Source of the DNA: Micrasema longulum
Taxonomy: Eukaryota > Arthropoda > Insecta > Trichoptera > Brachycentridae
Assembly: GCA_022494885.1 (NCBI GenBank)
Contig: JAGVSM010002646.1
Location: forward strand, 45,123 to 109,122
Length of the DNA stretch: 64,000 bases
Direction: 5' to 3'
Positions 47,165-59,540 of this stretch are shown in pieces (positions within the stretch are counted from its first letter, which is position 1; each line of letters opens with the position of its first letter). The position numbers and the translations under genes were made by a program. The notes beneath the pieces are model-generated. The model was not told the DNA's origin, made no database searches, and saw only the letters and a list, made by a program, of their open reading frames with translations.

Positions 47165-48148
47165 CGATACAATTTTGTGGGAACGTAATAAGTGAATGTT
47201 CGGTTTGTGTTCAAGAGCCGACTGATAAACACAATTGTGTGTTATTTTTTGTTAAATTTTAATTTATTATTCATACAAGTTATATTTAGTACGAAGTGCA
47301 TTACGAGTTGACGAACACGCACCAGCATACTGCCGCTAGTATAATAGAGTGTGGTGTTTTATTATAAAAATGGCGCAACAAAAATAAACAAAAAAATATT
47401 CGTGGAAAAGCCCGAACAGCTTTTTACGATTCTGGTGTCAAAAATTCATCATGTGCAAATTTTACTCCGAAATATAAATCAAAAAATCTTTTGAATCGTA
47501 TTCGAAGTTGAAGTACGGTTGAAAGAAACGCGGGAGCTTTTAAAATGGATGAATTGTTGCAGTTGCAAAGCTCGGATCTTTACAAAAAACTTGATTAATA
47601 CCCCGACCGTTGTAAAAGTCCAGGGAAAATAAATCAAACCCACCGGATGTGATTTCGATTTATGTTTCGATTTTAGTACGGGGATTTACGTACCGACGCC
47701 GACGTTGCAAAATATGAAATGCATTATTTTGGCCCTTCACTTTATTCCAATCAAGTGAAATATTATATCGCTCCAGTTTGATTTTATTCAAAAAATAATA
47801 ACGTTTTTATAATTTCGAGATTCGGTTTATTGATGGTTTAAATAATTTGATTTTTATGTCGATTATTACTGTTGCAAATATTATACAGCATAATTCAATA
47901 AGTATTCTAATGAATTCTTACTTTTTTTTAAAAATTTATTCTTATTCAAATTTCGGTGGTATGTTTTTTGCTTTTGTAAATAAGTTTTAATCACACACTT
48001 TTGCTTTATTTTTTAATATATACATAAATATATTTGATTTTTGCGATTTTTACGATTTTTACTCACAGTTTAACACATTTGTACTACTGCGTATCGTCGA
48101 TTTTCATCAACGCCAGCTTTTTTGTGCCTCAAGCCTTTTTTTTAAAAA
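47165..48148. other. Unassigned sequence with decayed coding-like patch
   Basis: Bases 47360-47780 contain coding-like runs such as MDELLQLQSSDLYKKLD and YVPTPTLQNMKCIILAL broken by stops. This is probably an old transposon or pseudogene. No family recognised. Confidence 0.35.
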
Positions 48149-48149
48149 T

Positions 48150-48322
48150 AAATATTTGCTTTTTTATAATTTGTCCAAATACTCTATTTTGAGGGGCATT
48201 TTCTACGAAATGTAAGTAACTCACTGTTAGGAAATGGGAATCAAGTTGGGGTAGAGTGGAATTCGAACCACAGATCTTTGATTCGTGAGTCCGAGACACT
48301 AGCCACAAGACCACAACCCGAT
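48150..48322 (-). mobile_element. SINE-A copy
   Basis: On the minus strand it reads cgggttgtggtcttgtggct, gtctcggactcacg, ggttcgaattccactctacc and the standard body and tail. Confidence 0.88.
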
Positions 48323-49394
48323 AGCACCCTAAAGTTATGCTAAAATGCTTTTTAAAATAATTTTAACTCATGATAATGAACTCAATTGACTTTTTTCATA
48401 TTATTAGAGAAAATGTGATACAGTACGCATAAATAAAAATATTCTTTCAGCTCTGATTAGAAGCGTATCCGTCTACAATTTTTCTTTTTCTTTGCATAAT
48501 AAATTCGATGCAGTAACTAATTTATGACGTGCAAATCTAAAAAGAAATACGAGACTTAAAATCCTTCGTCGTAAAATGCGATAAGTTGAAATTTTCTTCG
48601 TGACTAAAATGAAAAATGACTTTTTCACATTAATCAAAGCGCTCCATAGTCTTTCTTTGGCAAGCACAAATGCATTGGCTGACTGCCCATAGAAAAACAA
48701 ATATCTCATATTTTTAAACCAATTTCAATTGCATACTTCAAACGCATACTAAATATCAACGGAAATTTAAAATCAACCTAGGTTTCCATTTCGGTAAAAA
48801 AATATTAATACCCATACTCATTAATTTATTGATTCTTGTTTAATTATTTTGATTACAATTTCATGGAAAAATATGGTATTTCAAAATTATTGTTTTAGTG
48901 ACAAATCTATAGAACAGGCTAGATCTACGTTCAACAAAATGAGAAACGTGTCTAGAATGTCCAGCCATGGTAACAATCAAAACCTTTGCATGTTCATGGT
49001 GCGGTCCAGCGTGTTCTCTGTGTTCCTGCATGTAATTGATATATTTTTTAATTTTAAATATTGATATATTGATATATTGATATATTTTATATACCTCTTA
49101 ATTTATTTAAAAATAAATTAAGGCTTATTATTTCTGGCTACGATACAATCCCACTTACTATTTAATGATGCACACACCTACTTACTACTTACTCTACACT
49201 TACTTCCAAACTAATACACATAAAAACCTATCTACACTTACACAAATTAATAATATGTATGAATTTTGTTCAGAGACTTTGCTGGTCTGTCTTTAAACTG
49301 TATTTTTTTTTAAATGTTATGATATCACTGTCGACTGTTTGTTTCTTTAAAATGAATAAATAAATGGAGGCTTGGACCATCAGTGAAAAAAGTG

Positions 49395-49720
49395 AAAAAA
49401 AATTGAAGCTTTTCAAGTGTGGCTATATAGAAGGATTTTCTAAATTTGATGGGTAGAAAGAGTCCGAATTTAGGACGTGATAAGTAGGACGTAAGTATTA
49501 AGAAGAATGAAAAATATTATATTGTGAAATTTAAAGAAGTTTGGAAACATCATAAGATACCCAGAAAAATATGAGATTCTACATCCATACAAGGCAAAAT
49601 GGCTGAAGAACTTGTGGCAGTGGTATAGTAAGTCTTTGGTGGAGCTTTTTCGAGCAGCCGTTAATAAAATGATGTTGGCCAACATGATCACAGACGTCCG
49701 ATATAAGACATTCACCCAGA
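49395..49720 (+). mobile_element. RTE/BovB-like LINE C-terminal fragment
   Basis: The frame begins KKIEAFQVWLYRRIF and, with shifts, gives VLRRMKN, KFGNIIRYPEKYEILH, then KAKWLKNLWQWYSK and LVELFRAAVNKMMLANMITD. It has the same module order as the minus-strand copy at 24 kb but in a separate insertion. Several stops are present. Confidence 0.8.
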
Positions 49721-49724
49721 GAAT

Positions 49725-51625
49725 AATAAATAATCTATGGTGAATATTGTAGTCAACACTAAATATGAGTTGCAAATGCACTTTTATTTTAATTGTATAA
49801 AATAAAGAATTGTATAGTTTAACAAAAAACCCCTTTCAAAATTTTATTTATAAATGTACCTTCAAAATATCGGAGTGTATTTGATATTCCAATATATTTT
49901 CCGAATTGAGTTATTTTTTTATTTTATTTTTATTCAAACTTGATATTATGAATAATATTGAATACAATGATTGATAAAGTTTGATTTCTTTATTTTTAAA
50001 CAATTAAGATAAATGGTGCGGTGCGACTTTTGCCTCGTTTTGAAATCTGAAACAATGGTTTTGTCTTACTGTATTACACTAAAACAATATCTTTGATTGG
50101 AGAGATTATATGTAAAGAAAAAAGTTCAAAATTGAAACGAAATTCCTTGAATTAATAAGCATACAAATCTACATATCTGTAAAACAGATTTTTTTTCGGA
50201 TTTAGGTTTGATTAAAATATTGAAATAAAATACATACTGATACAAGAACGTAAAACAAACAAAATTTTAAAAAACAAATTAAGTATTTTATTTTTCTAGA
50301 CTTGAACATAAAAGGTGAATAACAATTTATTTATTTGCTTTCAAAAAAGGGAAACGTTATTCCTTCTTATTCCACATTTTTTGATTTCTAGGCCATTCTT
50401 TAAAAATCGTTTATTGATGTGCACAAAAAAATAAAGAAATGGTAGATTGGGATTTGAATTTTCGACAACTACCCGGATCAAAATAGCATATTTAAACGCA
50501 AAAAAATAATAAACAATGAAGTTATTCCAATAAAAAATATTTATCTCATAAAGTGAAAAATATATTTTAAAAGCAAAATATGTAATGACGCATATTTCAA
50601 TCCAACTTATGGAAATACTGTGGGAATGTTATTTTGTAGAATTTATTAATTAATTTGTGTTTAATTTGATAAAGAAGTAAAATGAGAATAAATTAAATAA
50701 ATTATGCAATTTAAAACAACTTTCGCACCAAATGAATGCCATCCATTTTTCCTGAGCATCTTGATAAAGTCTTAGTTTGATTTATCAAAGTGTTCTCTGC
50801 ATATTCCGGTAAATTTTCTCACGCGAAGCCTTCGTGTTTTCCCAGAATAAGGTTTTATTGGGGACATTTATCAAAAACGGTTAATCTAGATATTACTTTT
50901 ACCTCAAAATGTTAACTAGTCTCATTTTATCTTTATTTTACATTATGCCCTTTTACAGCGCGTTTCCATAAAACTTTTTATACTTTAATTATCCGAAACT
51001 TTGTACATGAATAAGTCAGATGTTTTTATTCAAGAGTTTGATAAGAATCGTCTCTCGCTATCTTTAACGTCGATTTATATAAAGATAAAAGATGAAAAAA
51101 CTCAACCTTTGTGTTTTAATGAAACCGAAATTCAACTTTCAAGAAAATGTCTTTTCTTCAGTTTGAATTTTTTTATAGAATAATGATCCACTTAACAAGA
51201 TGAAAAATATAAAAAAATCTTCAAAAATATTTGTTCTCAAATGACTTTTTAAGTTTTGTTAGCTACAAAGTAAGATTTTGGGCCAGATATAAATAGGGTA
51301 TAAGACACCTAAACAAATAATTATTTTAAATTAATATAATTTGAATATTTTCGGTACATCACATATAGCAATAGTGGTAAAAGCACTTACAACTAATAGA
51401 AAACTTGATTTTTTTAGGCATAATCGGTCCAACGAGAAATGCAGTCGTTTTTTTTTTTGCACAGTATCACGGTATCTTTTGCTTGTTACATCACCATATG
51501 TAAATAAATTTTGTACAACAACCTTTTTCAGGTCAACAAATCTTAAAATAATTCATATTCCATTATGAATATTACTTTTTGTAAATGTCAAACTAGTAGC
51601 TGCAATTGCGAAGCTCTTTTTTTAA
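49725..51625. other. Unassigned AT-rich sequence
   Basis: No homologous repeat, tRNA-like head or coding pattern recognised. Confidence 0.55.
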
Positions 51626-51627
51626 AA

Positions 51628-51808
51628 ATATTAGCCTTCTTATAAGCCAACAAAATATTTTTATTTTGGTGGCCATTTTCAACGAGTTGTAAAAACCCTA
51701 AAATCCTCACTATGAGGAAAAGGAAATCAAGTTGGGGTAGAAAAGGGTTTGAAACTCGGGTCTTTAGCACGTGAGTCCACAACACTAGCCACCGGACCGC
51801 AACCTTAT
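51628..51808 (-). mobile_element. SINE-A copy, diverged
   Basis: On the minus strand: aaggttgcggtccggtggct, gttgtggactcacgtgc, gtttcaaaccctttt, then cttgatttcc and the family tail. The B box is degraded and a short duplication (cctaaaatcct) interrupts the body. Confidence 0.8.
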
Positions 51809-51811
51809 TCT

Positions 51812-54800
51812 AATGGTCAACTGATAGGAATACGTTTTTAAAATGCAATAAATGCGATTATTTTTCATTCCCCGAAATACTGTGAAAATAAATGATTTGG
51901 TTGAAATTATAAGGAATTTTTGCGAAAAAATCTGATTGTAGTTTATCAAAAATGAACTTAGATTTTTTACATTAAAATACAAACTTTTTACATATCAATG
52001 AGTATTCTCCAATTAATAGTAGGTACATGCATGCTTGGTGAATGCAGCCCTGGTATAAAAAATCAAGTTCCTATCGGTACGTTTTTATGTTATAACTTTT
52101 AAAAATATTTTACTCTCTAGGGCTCGGCCCGTCTGTGTGCACAAATAGGTCAATGCTTACAACGTTAAGTGTCAAAAGTATTGCAAACACCCAAAGTTAT
52201 TACCTCGTGTTTTCATAAAACAAATGCTAGTAAACATGTTTTAATTTTAGAGGACAAAATTTAATAAAAAAATTAGATTTTTAATTAGAAATAAATAAAT
52301 GTGTGAATAAGAATAAATAATTCCATAGAACTTAGCATGAGCGAACAAGCAAAGTTTGAAAGGGAGCATGGAATGATTTAAGGCTGTATTATTCTAATGG
52401 ATGGACACTCTAAGAGGGTGGTTTGGTGGTTGATATTCCCTGCCTTTCAAGGGTTATTTTTTCCTACCCTTAAATATTTCTTCCTTTTTGTGCCATTTGT
52501 AACATATTTGAGCCCATTTTTGGGCCAGTAAAGCGACCAAACATTAATATTATCAAAATATGACGTCTACGCCTCTTGAAACTTTTTAGCAAAATGTGCA
52601 GTTTTGAGTGACAAATACTAGTATCTTATTTGAGCGAAAAATTGTCATCGATTTCCCACATATAATTTTTATCAGTTTTACTTGTAATGTTTTGATTTTA
52701 TACTTGAATATATTATTTAAGAAACAATATGTGTTCACTTTAACCTATCCAAACTAAAAAAATATAATAAAAATAAATTTACTTCAACAGTCAATTGAAC
52801 TTTGGTATTTTCTGTTTTCTGATGCAATGCACTATGCTCCACCAGGTACGGAGAAGAGAATGATAGCGATAAACTAATAAAAACAATGTTTTGTGTAATA
52901 GGTGTGTCATGGCCAGCAGCTCAATTTGGCGCGACGATTACCCCTGTCAGAAAGGGATAAATTAAATCAATTTATGACAGAAAATTTAATTGATTTCTTC
53001 AGTTAAATATGTAGTTGAAATCTTCGTTCAGAGATGGTGGGCATCGTTTTTGCTCAGTCGGTATTACCGCGACGGAATAAAAACGGACAGACATGTGAAT
53101 GGAAACGCAAACTTGTGACAATTTGGGAACCAACTCAAACATGTTTTTCAAGATCTCCATCGCTGATTTGTGCTTACTTTATCTCCATAAGACAACAACT
53201 TGTAAAACTATACAAATTATAGACTCCTTAAAACGCTCAACAAAAAATATATCAAAATGGATGCCAATAAATATTCTAAGGTCAGTTTTTTTATCCTTTT
53301 TTAACTGCTGGCAAAACATATCACAATAAATATTATATTGAATATAATTAATCAACAATATATTTATAAATATCATTAACTGTTTCGCTTACACAAACAT
53401 AAAATACGCATTTAATCATAATGTCCACAACCACAATACACGAAATTCAAAGAATTTTCATGTTTCTTAATTACGTTCAACGAAGTAAGACAAAAGGTAT
53501 CTAGAAAATATTTGCCATTCCCAATTAAACAAACAGCCCGATTAACTTAAAAACGAAAAGTCGAATGGCAAATCGAAAAGTGTTGCTATTTAATAAATTT
53601 TAAATAATCGCGCTGGGAATACTTAATTACATGCGCGTTCGTTGATTATTGAACTTTTATTGATATGGAAAGAAAAAGGAAATGTTGTAATCGGATAATT
53701 ACAACATTTCCACTAGGGCTCAGTAGGTAGTAACAAATTTAACACCGCGACCCAGCAAATTTGCAATACTTTAAAGTCAGTATTTTTGAGTAAACTACCA
53801 AAAAGGTATTTTTATATTCGTATTATGATGATTATATTATTTAACTTGTTTATTTGTAGCATTTACGGAGAAAAATACAAATATGTGATTAAGCGTTTAA
53901 TTCAAGAATTTTGATTATAAAGTTACTTTGTTGTAATAATTACCCCACAATAAAATATGAGATTTCCCTTAAAGATGTTTATTTCACCGCCTAATAGTTC
54001 AATTATTTCCTCAAGTGCACGGCTAGGCTATTCATTAAATACTGGTATTCAATTAAATAGCTAACGGAGACTTTGAAAAAAAATTGTTGAAAGCAACGTT
54101 TAACGTAGGGGCTGAACGTTGCTCAGCCGTTTTAATTTTAATGCAATAATAATGGATCTATTCTTGTATTTATTTTGTTACGCGAAGTTGGTTTAGGTTG
54201 GGATATGTTGAGTTAAGATTTACAATAAAAAAATATTTTGTTTAATTAAGTATTCATTTGAGTATTCATTTATTCATAAAAATACATAATATTTATTATA
54301 AAAAAATAAAAATAACGCATATTTAACTCTTTGAAGCCAAGAGCCCTGTATTGAGTTAGGATACAACATGATGTAAAGTGAGAGCATACGCATCAACAAT
54401 AGCAAAACAATAGCAAAAGTAAAAACCAAAAGTTATTACAAAAACATATATTTCAATGAACATATGGCCAAAACTCTTAATAGTATAAAAATTTATGTAA
54501 TATCTTGCAGCAGTCTCTTCCCTTAGACAAAATCTAAACTTGTACATTTCTCCTGAAAATGGCACCAACTCAATAACATTTGCAAATCAATCTGCAATTT
54601 AACACAATCATCTACTCTATCAGTTTTATTGTATATTTTAAGGTCATCAGCGTAAAAGAGAGACATACATTTTAATTAATTTGGCATTAAAATGTAAAGC
54701 AAGAACTTACAAAAAATATTTATGTGTTATGGAATGTTTAAAAAAATATTTAAATGTTGATTTGAATCCAAAACAATCTACAAAAATTGATGCGTCAAAT

Positions 54801-54825
54801 ACAATGTATAATTTTCGGCCACCGA
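51812..54825. other. Sequence upstream of the membrane-protein gene
   Basis: A SINE-B-like tail fragment may lie at 52815-52880 (gcaatgcactatgctccacc). The 14-bp palindrome at 53678 is the only other structure. No convincing promoter or upstream exon was identified. Confidence 0.45.
53678..53711. repeat. Perfect 14-bp inverted repeat
   Basis: The arms ggaaatgttgtaat and attacaacatttcc surround a six-base loop (cggata). It could form a small hairpin. No T-run follows and no function is evident. Confidence 0.7.
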
Positions 54826-54826
54826 A

Positions 54827-57054
54827 ATGTGTTTTTTTTTATATTTGATTTTGATTTTAGGGGGTTTAAATTTTTTTGTGTACCCGGAGAACATAATCGG
54901 CTTTGATAAAATAGATGGTTTTTCTAATATAAATTGGCGGTATCCAATAAGAGATTTTTGCGACAACCCTTTTAGTGTGGAAAAATTCATCCCTTTTGAC
55001 GATGATAATATTTGGAAGTACATTCCAAAATACGTTTTGTCTGTTTCCCAGCCTGGCTGTATTTGGGCATCTGTAAATGTAACAAGTGGAGCGAAAGTGA
55101 CGATCAGATATCGCCTAAAAAATCCTGGAGCTCGCATCAAAATATCTCTAGGAGAACATATTTTTGAAGAGGAATTACCATTTGAGAAAGAATGGTATTC
55201 GTTAGAAATATATTTCAATGACGCCAAAGGAACATTATTAACCGTAGGTATATCTTTCTCATTTCCAGGCGGATAAAGAAATATATTTCTTTATTTGTAT
55301 TCCGGTGAAATAGCAGAATAATGAAAGTGTGTTCCTTACTCGATGGCTGCTTTTAGGAAAAAATCCTGGAAGCGACCTCGTCCGCCTTGTATACTTACTT
55401 TGTAACATAGCGTTTGGCACATTTGCCTGCAACGATTGAGGACTCGGGTTGGATTTCTGATAAGGTCGACAATAATCATTCCTCTAAAATATAATTTTAC
55501 GCGTTCAAATTTACTGTTCGTGAATTGGCACATATATGCTTCATTTGTTGTATTTTGCTAATAATTGTGCCATACCCTAAATCGTTTAAATAAATTCTAG
55601 TTGTGATAAAAAAAAAATACTTGAGTAAAATTTATTTATTCATTTATTTACTTAAAGAGAGTTTGCACACATTATTTGAGACATAAGTCCCAACTCCGTG
55701 GGACTGAAAGTATTGTGTTGAGATGAGACGAGCAATACGTTGACACAAACATAAAAGTATATCATCATCACAAATATTTTACAGGATCAAAAACAAAACA
55801 ATAAAAATAACAATAAAAAACAAATATCTGGCGATTGAATATGGTAAATGGTAAACTCAAACATTCCGAAAATCATCAAATCGAATTATATATTACATAA
55901 AATCACACTCGAGGCACAGAGGTATAATAAATTAGAGATTATGATTCATAGAACGATAGTTTAAAATTATTTTCTAAAAAATTAGCGCTGTCACATCAAC
56001 ATTGCCGTGCAAAACGCGTAGTTGTGTAAAAAATACTAACTCTCCGATGTATGAATTCTGATGTATTTTATTTTACTTCAATGTGATGTTTAAACATGGG
56101 CAGAATGAACGTAGTTATGCAGAAAGCAGCCAGTCCACAATTCCGGAAAATGAGATATTCATTTTATCGGGTGCAGTAAGGTCGATTGTTCTGCTAAAAA
56201 CAGCCAGGCCGCTTTTATATAAAAAACTGTATTAATCACCTCCGAAAAAAGGTGTCGATCACGAAAATGTCATTTCTCAATTTGCAAAAAACACCCACAA
56301 AATTAGAAAAATCTTATGGTACTTTAAACATTTTTTAAACTGGTCAAATACACAAAAAGATTCTTATTTGTAATATGTAAAAAAAAATGTATTCATTGTT
56401 TATCGTTTGTTCAAGTCAAAAACATTCAAACTATTGTGTAGATTTTATAATTTACTCTTTTCACAAAATGGCTATTATCTCAGTTTCACTTTTCTATGGC
56501 TGGCTGCTTTCTGTATAACTACGTTCAGTTGTGAATGTTATGCAGTATATAAAGAGGCAAATGACAGGTCATAAGCCCTGCAAATGTTTTTTTTGTCTCT
56601 GTTGCATCAAATTTGTATGTTTATACCTCATCAGTTGTCTGTACAGATGTTTTTGGATGTTTTATTTTAGCTGATTATCGAAGTGACTAAAATGCTTCCC
56701 AGTGCATACTTGGCCGTTTCGTATATTGAAGTTCAAGACCTGGGAATTCAACAAAAGTTAGATAAAACTCCAATTGCTGACAACACGAAAAAACTCAATG
56801 CGAACCACAAAAATAACCACATGATTAGAAAGCGTCGAATCTCTAAAGATTTTTATGACGATCTAGACAACGAATACGGATTCAATAAAGTAGATTTTAG
56901 ATTTGCGTTCACAACTTCAGCTACAACCAAACCTATTCTCTATGACGAGTCTCCATGTAGGACTGTATGTGTCGTGTCTTTGATTCTTGTTATGTTAAAC
57001 ATGTTGATAATTTTCCTTATAACATTTCAAGTATGCATTTTGTATCGCAACTAA
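54827..57054 (+). CDS. Two-exon gene, predicted furin-site-containing single-pass membrane protein
   Basis: Exon 1 is 54827-55243 and exon 2 is 56671-57054, giving 266 residues with no internal stop. Residues 1 to ~19 are hydrophobic and fit a signal peptide. The ectodomain (about 25-165) alternates beta-strand-like stretches, has two cysteines (DFCDN, PGCIW) that could pair, and one NVT glycosylation sequon. Its end, SAYLAVSYIEVQDLG, crosses the splice region smoothly and resembles the last strand of MAM/jelly-roll domains. RKRR near residues 192-195 is a furin-type site. Residues ~238-263 form a transmembrane helix followed by a three-residue tail. The acceptor (tttattttag, ending 56670) is strong. 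The donor (acc|gtaggt) is weak at its last exonic bases, but the alternative donor 5 bases later leads to a stop. Exon 1 could instead start after an acceptor at 54859-54860, making it internal with the true start outside view. Family not recognised; the MAM-like fold is inference. Confidence 0.55.
55372..55475 (+). mobile_element. SINE-B head, decayed, within the intron
   Basis: The sequence cctcgtccgccttgtatact, acatagcgtttggcacattt, gcctgcaacgattgaggact, cgggttggatttctgataag follows the head of the family with a short insertion in the A box. Confidence 0.55.
55630..55875 (-). mobile_element. LINE-like 3' region, repeat pair member 2, in the intron
   Basis: It matches 32850-33070 (acataagtcccaactccgtg, tattgtgttgagatgagacg, atacgttgacacaaacataa, ggtaaactcaaacattccga) and starts with a TTTATTCATTTATTTA run. 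It lies in the intron of the membrane-protein gene. Confidence 0.55.
56078..56625 (+). repeat. Repeat R, forward copy split by a MITE, inside the intron
   Basis: The left part ends gtttaaacatgggcagaa at 56105. The right part restarts gtgaatgttatgcagtatat, aaatgacaggtcataagcc and ends gtctctgttgcatcaaa. Between them is a 422-base element with 28-base terminal inverted repeats. Confidence 0.8.
56106..56527. mobile_element. MITE-like DNA transposon with 28-bp terminal inverted repeats
   Basis: The ends (56106-56133 and 56500-56527) are inverted repeats with 27 of 28 bases matching, starting tgaacgtagttatgcagaaa. Similarity continues weakly into the element (aaaatgagata versus aaactgagata). It has no coding capacity and interrupts a repeat R copy. 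No clean target-site duplication can be read, because the R copy differs from the consensus right at the junction. Superfamily not assigned. Confidence 0.8.
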
Positions 57055-57084
57055 TTATTTGAAATATTGTAAAAATCTTTTATT

Positions 57085-57179
57085 GGTAGTGAATATACAT
57101 TTAAAACCACTTACCGTCTTTTTATGTCTTCCGGTTTCGAGACGTACCCGTCTCCTCATCGTGACATTTATAACACTTA
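57085..57179 (-). repeat. Hammerhead-like hairpin of a second repeat family
   Basis: On the minus strand: AUGUC, then CGAUGAG (core CUGANGA altered at the first two bases), stem II GAGAC-GGGUAC-GUCUC (57139-57154, perfect), GAAA intact, CCGGAA, GACAU pairing with AUGUC. No NUH cleavage triplet is seen before the 3' stem I strand. A SINE-A (57180-57350) separates it from the rest of its element (57362-57450). Confidence 0.55.
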
Positions 57180-57350
57180 ATCGGCTGGTAGTTCCGTGGC
57201 TAGTATCGCGGACTCACGGATCAAATGTTTGAGCTTCGCACCCTATTCTATACACACACAACTTGATTCCCATTTTCTAATACCGAGTTATTTACAACTC
57301 GTAACTCGTATTGAAATGCTCGGGTAAATCACAAAAACCAAATGTTTCTT
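57180..57350 (+). mobile_element. SINE-A copy nested in a hammerhead-like repeat
   Basis: Head tcggctggtagttccgtggc, gtatcgcggactcacggatc, a degraded B box, then acttgattcccattttctaa, agttatttacaactcg and cgggtaaatcacaaaaacc. It starts directly after the hammerhead-like hairpin. Confidence 0.82.
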
Positions 57351-57361
57351 GAAAAAAAAGA

Positions 57362-57450
57362 ATTCAAATACCACCATACACCTTCACCATAGAAGTTGCA
57401 CAAAAATATAAAACCGACGTGCTGATATGACACATGCTGTTTAAGCTGTC
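57362..57450 (-). repeat. Body of the second hammerhead-like repeat, displaced by a SINE
   Basis: On the minus strand it reads cggttttatatttttgtgca, acttctatggtgaaggtgta, tggtgg, which matches 63905-63950 and the reverse strand of 44935-45000. In the 63.9 kb copy this body runs straight into the CTGACGA core, whereas here a SINE-A lies between. Confidence 0.65.
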
Positions 57451-58639
57451 GAAAAAGGGGAAGAGAAGGAAGACAGGATCATGAATTTACTAGGTAAAGG
57501 GTGACCATCTCCTTTTTGTGTTCGATTATCGCACAAGATTAAACATTGTTTTATAGTAACCAGTGCACGTTAGTGTCAGCTTCTAATACCATGTGACCTA
57601 TCTCCACGTCGGTATTATATTTTTTTGAAAATTTTGGTAAAACCCTTTAGGATATGAATATTAATTTTGATTTATAACCTTTTTTGAATAAAATTATTTT
57701 TTTATTTATTATTTTTCAATAAACCAACAACAAAAATTGCAAAGATATATAATACATTTTTTCTAATTTTATAATTCACAATTTTTGTGGATGTATCAGC
57801 TCTACAGGACCATTCAAGATAATTAATATTATTATTTTTATTAGAATTATACGTAATTCGCTTATCAATTACAATAAAACTATTGTCTATTATTATTTTA
57901 AATAATAAAAACGAAATAAAAAACTCTCATATTGTTAAGTGTCCTCGGCACGGGTAACCCCAGTGAAGCCACATTATTTATATTATTAATATTTGTTCAT
58001 AGTGGAAAAAAAAATATATAATTATACTCCGCCGTATGAGACATTATATATGGTATTTTTAATAAAATTGATTATATTTGTTTTAATGTGCCATTTTTTA
58101 ACCATGATAAATATTACTATCAAATGTCCAGAAAAATCAAATATGTGACTATGCTTGTACTGGGGCAAACTTAATGACTGAAATTTTCATCACCCTTAAA
58201 TGTGATGACATTTGCATTTGGGGCTAACCTTTAAAGGGGTAAAATGATTTTCGAAAGAATGCGAAAGAATTTAATGATGGAAAGTCAACAGAATTAATTG
58301 CTTTAAACCGCTTTTATCCTAACCTATTTATTTTGTTACCCCCTGAAATAATACTCAAGGTAACATTTTCACCCGGCAACTTGAAATAATTAGCAGTCCC
58401 AAAAGTGCTGACGTATTCCGAAAGGACTTATTTAACACTTAGTTCTAAGGAGCTCTTTAGCCAGGATAAGAGTATTACAACGAAGTATTATGCAAATCTA
58501 CCGTGTATTTATTCTCGCTGTCAAAATGGACATTATTCTAAAACTTTTTAGTTAAATTTTAAAGTCTCCTAAACAAATATCCATACGACCTCGGAGTTAC
58601 AAAATGAAGTTTTTTTCGAATGGCAATCCGTAACCAAAT

Positions 58640-58720
58640 TAGGGGTTGGAATTATGTAATGATTAGAGTGCAATAAATTTCAGCAGTCCTGGGTTCAATT
58701 CCTGGCAAGGACATAAAATA
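58640..58720 (+). mobile_element. tRNA-like SINE head fragment
   Basis: ggaattatgtaatgattaga resembles an A box and cctgggttcaattcctggca a B box. No body could be matched. Confidence 0.4.
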
Positions 58721-58754
58721 TTGATTTTCACGGAGGCTGGCAGTGCTTAACGGG

Positions 58755-58945
58755 GTATAAGTCCCAACATTAATGTTTGTACGTGAAATATGGAACTGGC
58801 AGAAGAAGGACGAAAGCAGAGTGAATGCGGTCGAAATGCGATGCGATGTATTATAGTGTTACTTATCGTGAAATAAAGCGAGAGTGCAAATCTGATATAG
58901 GTGTAATTGATAAGATTAAGAAAGGGTTACTAAAATTGTTTAGTT
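58755..58945 (+). mobile_element. LINE 3' fragment, left part, split by a CR1-like insertion
   Basis: The sequence aligns with 59930-60120, including the stretch encoding IDKIKKG. The match continues through ctaaaattgtttagt, which corresponds to ctgagatggtttggt in the other copy, and then stops abruptly at 58945. The right part resumes at about 59540. Confidence 0.75.
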
Positions 58946-59540
58946 GTATCTCCCAATAATCGTAATCTCCCAAAATATCAAACTAATAAACTTCAATCTG
59001 TTTTCAATGCAGCAGCAAGGCTAATTACGGGAGTAAAAAAATATTCTCACATCTCACAGCATCTTTTAGGTTTGCACTGGTTAAAAAGCCCAAAGAGAAT
59101 AAAATACAAGCTGTGCTGGATAGTATTCAAATCCCTTCATAAAATGGCTCTTAAATACCTATTGGACATTTGTATTAGGGCAAAAACATGTCAAAAAAAA
59201 TCTACTTAAAGGTCAATATTTGATCCAGGAAGAGGAAAACTTGTCAAAATCCGGCGCTCCCCAAACACTAGATTTGGAGATCGTGCTTTTGCCGCCGCCG
59301 GCCCCTCTGCCTGGAACCAATTGCCTTCAAACTTACGAATCATTGACAGTCCCAGTCAGTTCAGATCCCAACCAAAATCCCACTTCTTTAGACTATCATA
59401 CCCCCAATTTAAAATCTGGAAATATAATATATCACTTAAGTTTAGTTAGAATGTAAGTTTAGATATACAATTGTAAAGCGCCCTTTAGGGGATTTTTTAC
59501 AAAAACGGCGCTATATAAATCAGCCAAATATTATTATAAT
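58946..59540 (+). mobile_element. CR1/L2-like LINE 3' end, nested
   Basis: An open frame reads NKLQSVFNAAARLITGVKK, then LHWLKSPKRIKYKLC and FKSLHKMAL, the hallmark end of CR1/L2-type reverse transcriptases. A shifted frame continues with FGDRAFAAAGPSAWNQLP. The 3' end has the characteristic gtaaagcgccctttaggg and cggcgctatataaat, followed by an ATT-rich tail. It lies inside another LINE: homology to that host stops at 58945 and restarts at about 59540, with about 10 host bases lost and no clear target-site duplication. Confidence 0.85.

Noticed and set aside
54778..55227. 149-codon open frame on the minus strand over exon 1
   Set aside because: It overlaps the + strand exon almost completely. 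The + frame has a signal peptide, splice sites and a continuing second exon, whereas the minus frame has none of these.
57121..57170. Fully functional hammerhead ribozyme call
   Set aside because: The CUGA start of the core is altered and no NUH triplet lies before the 3' strand of stem I. Only a hammerhead-like label is supported.
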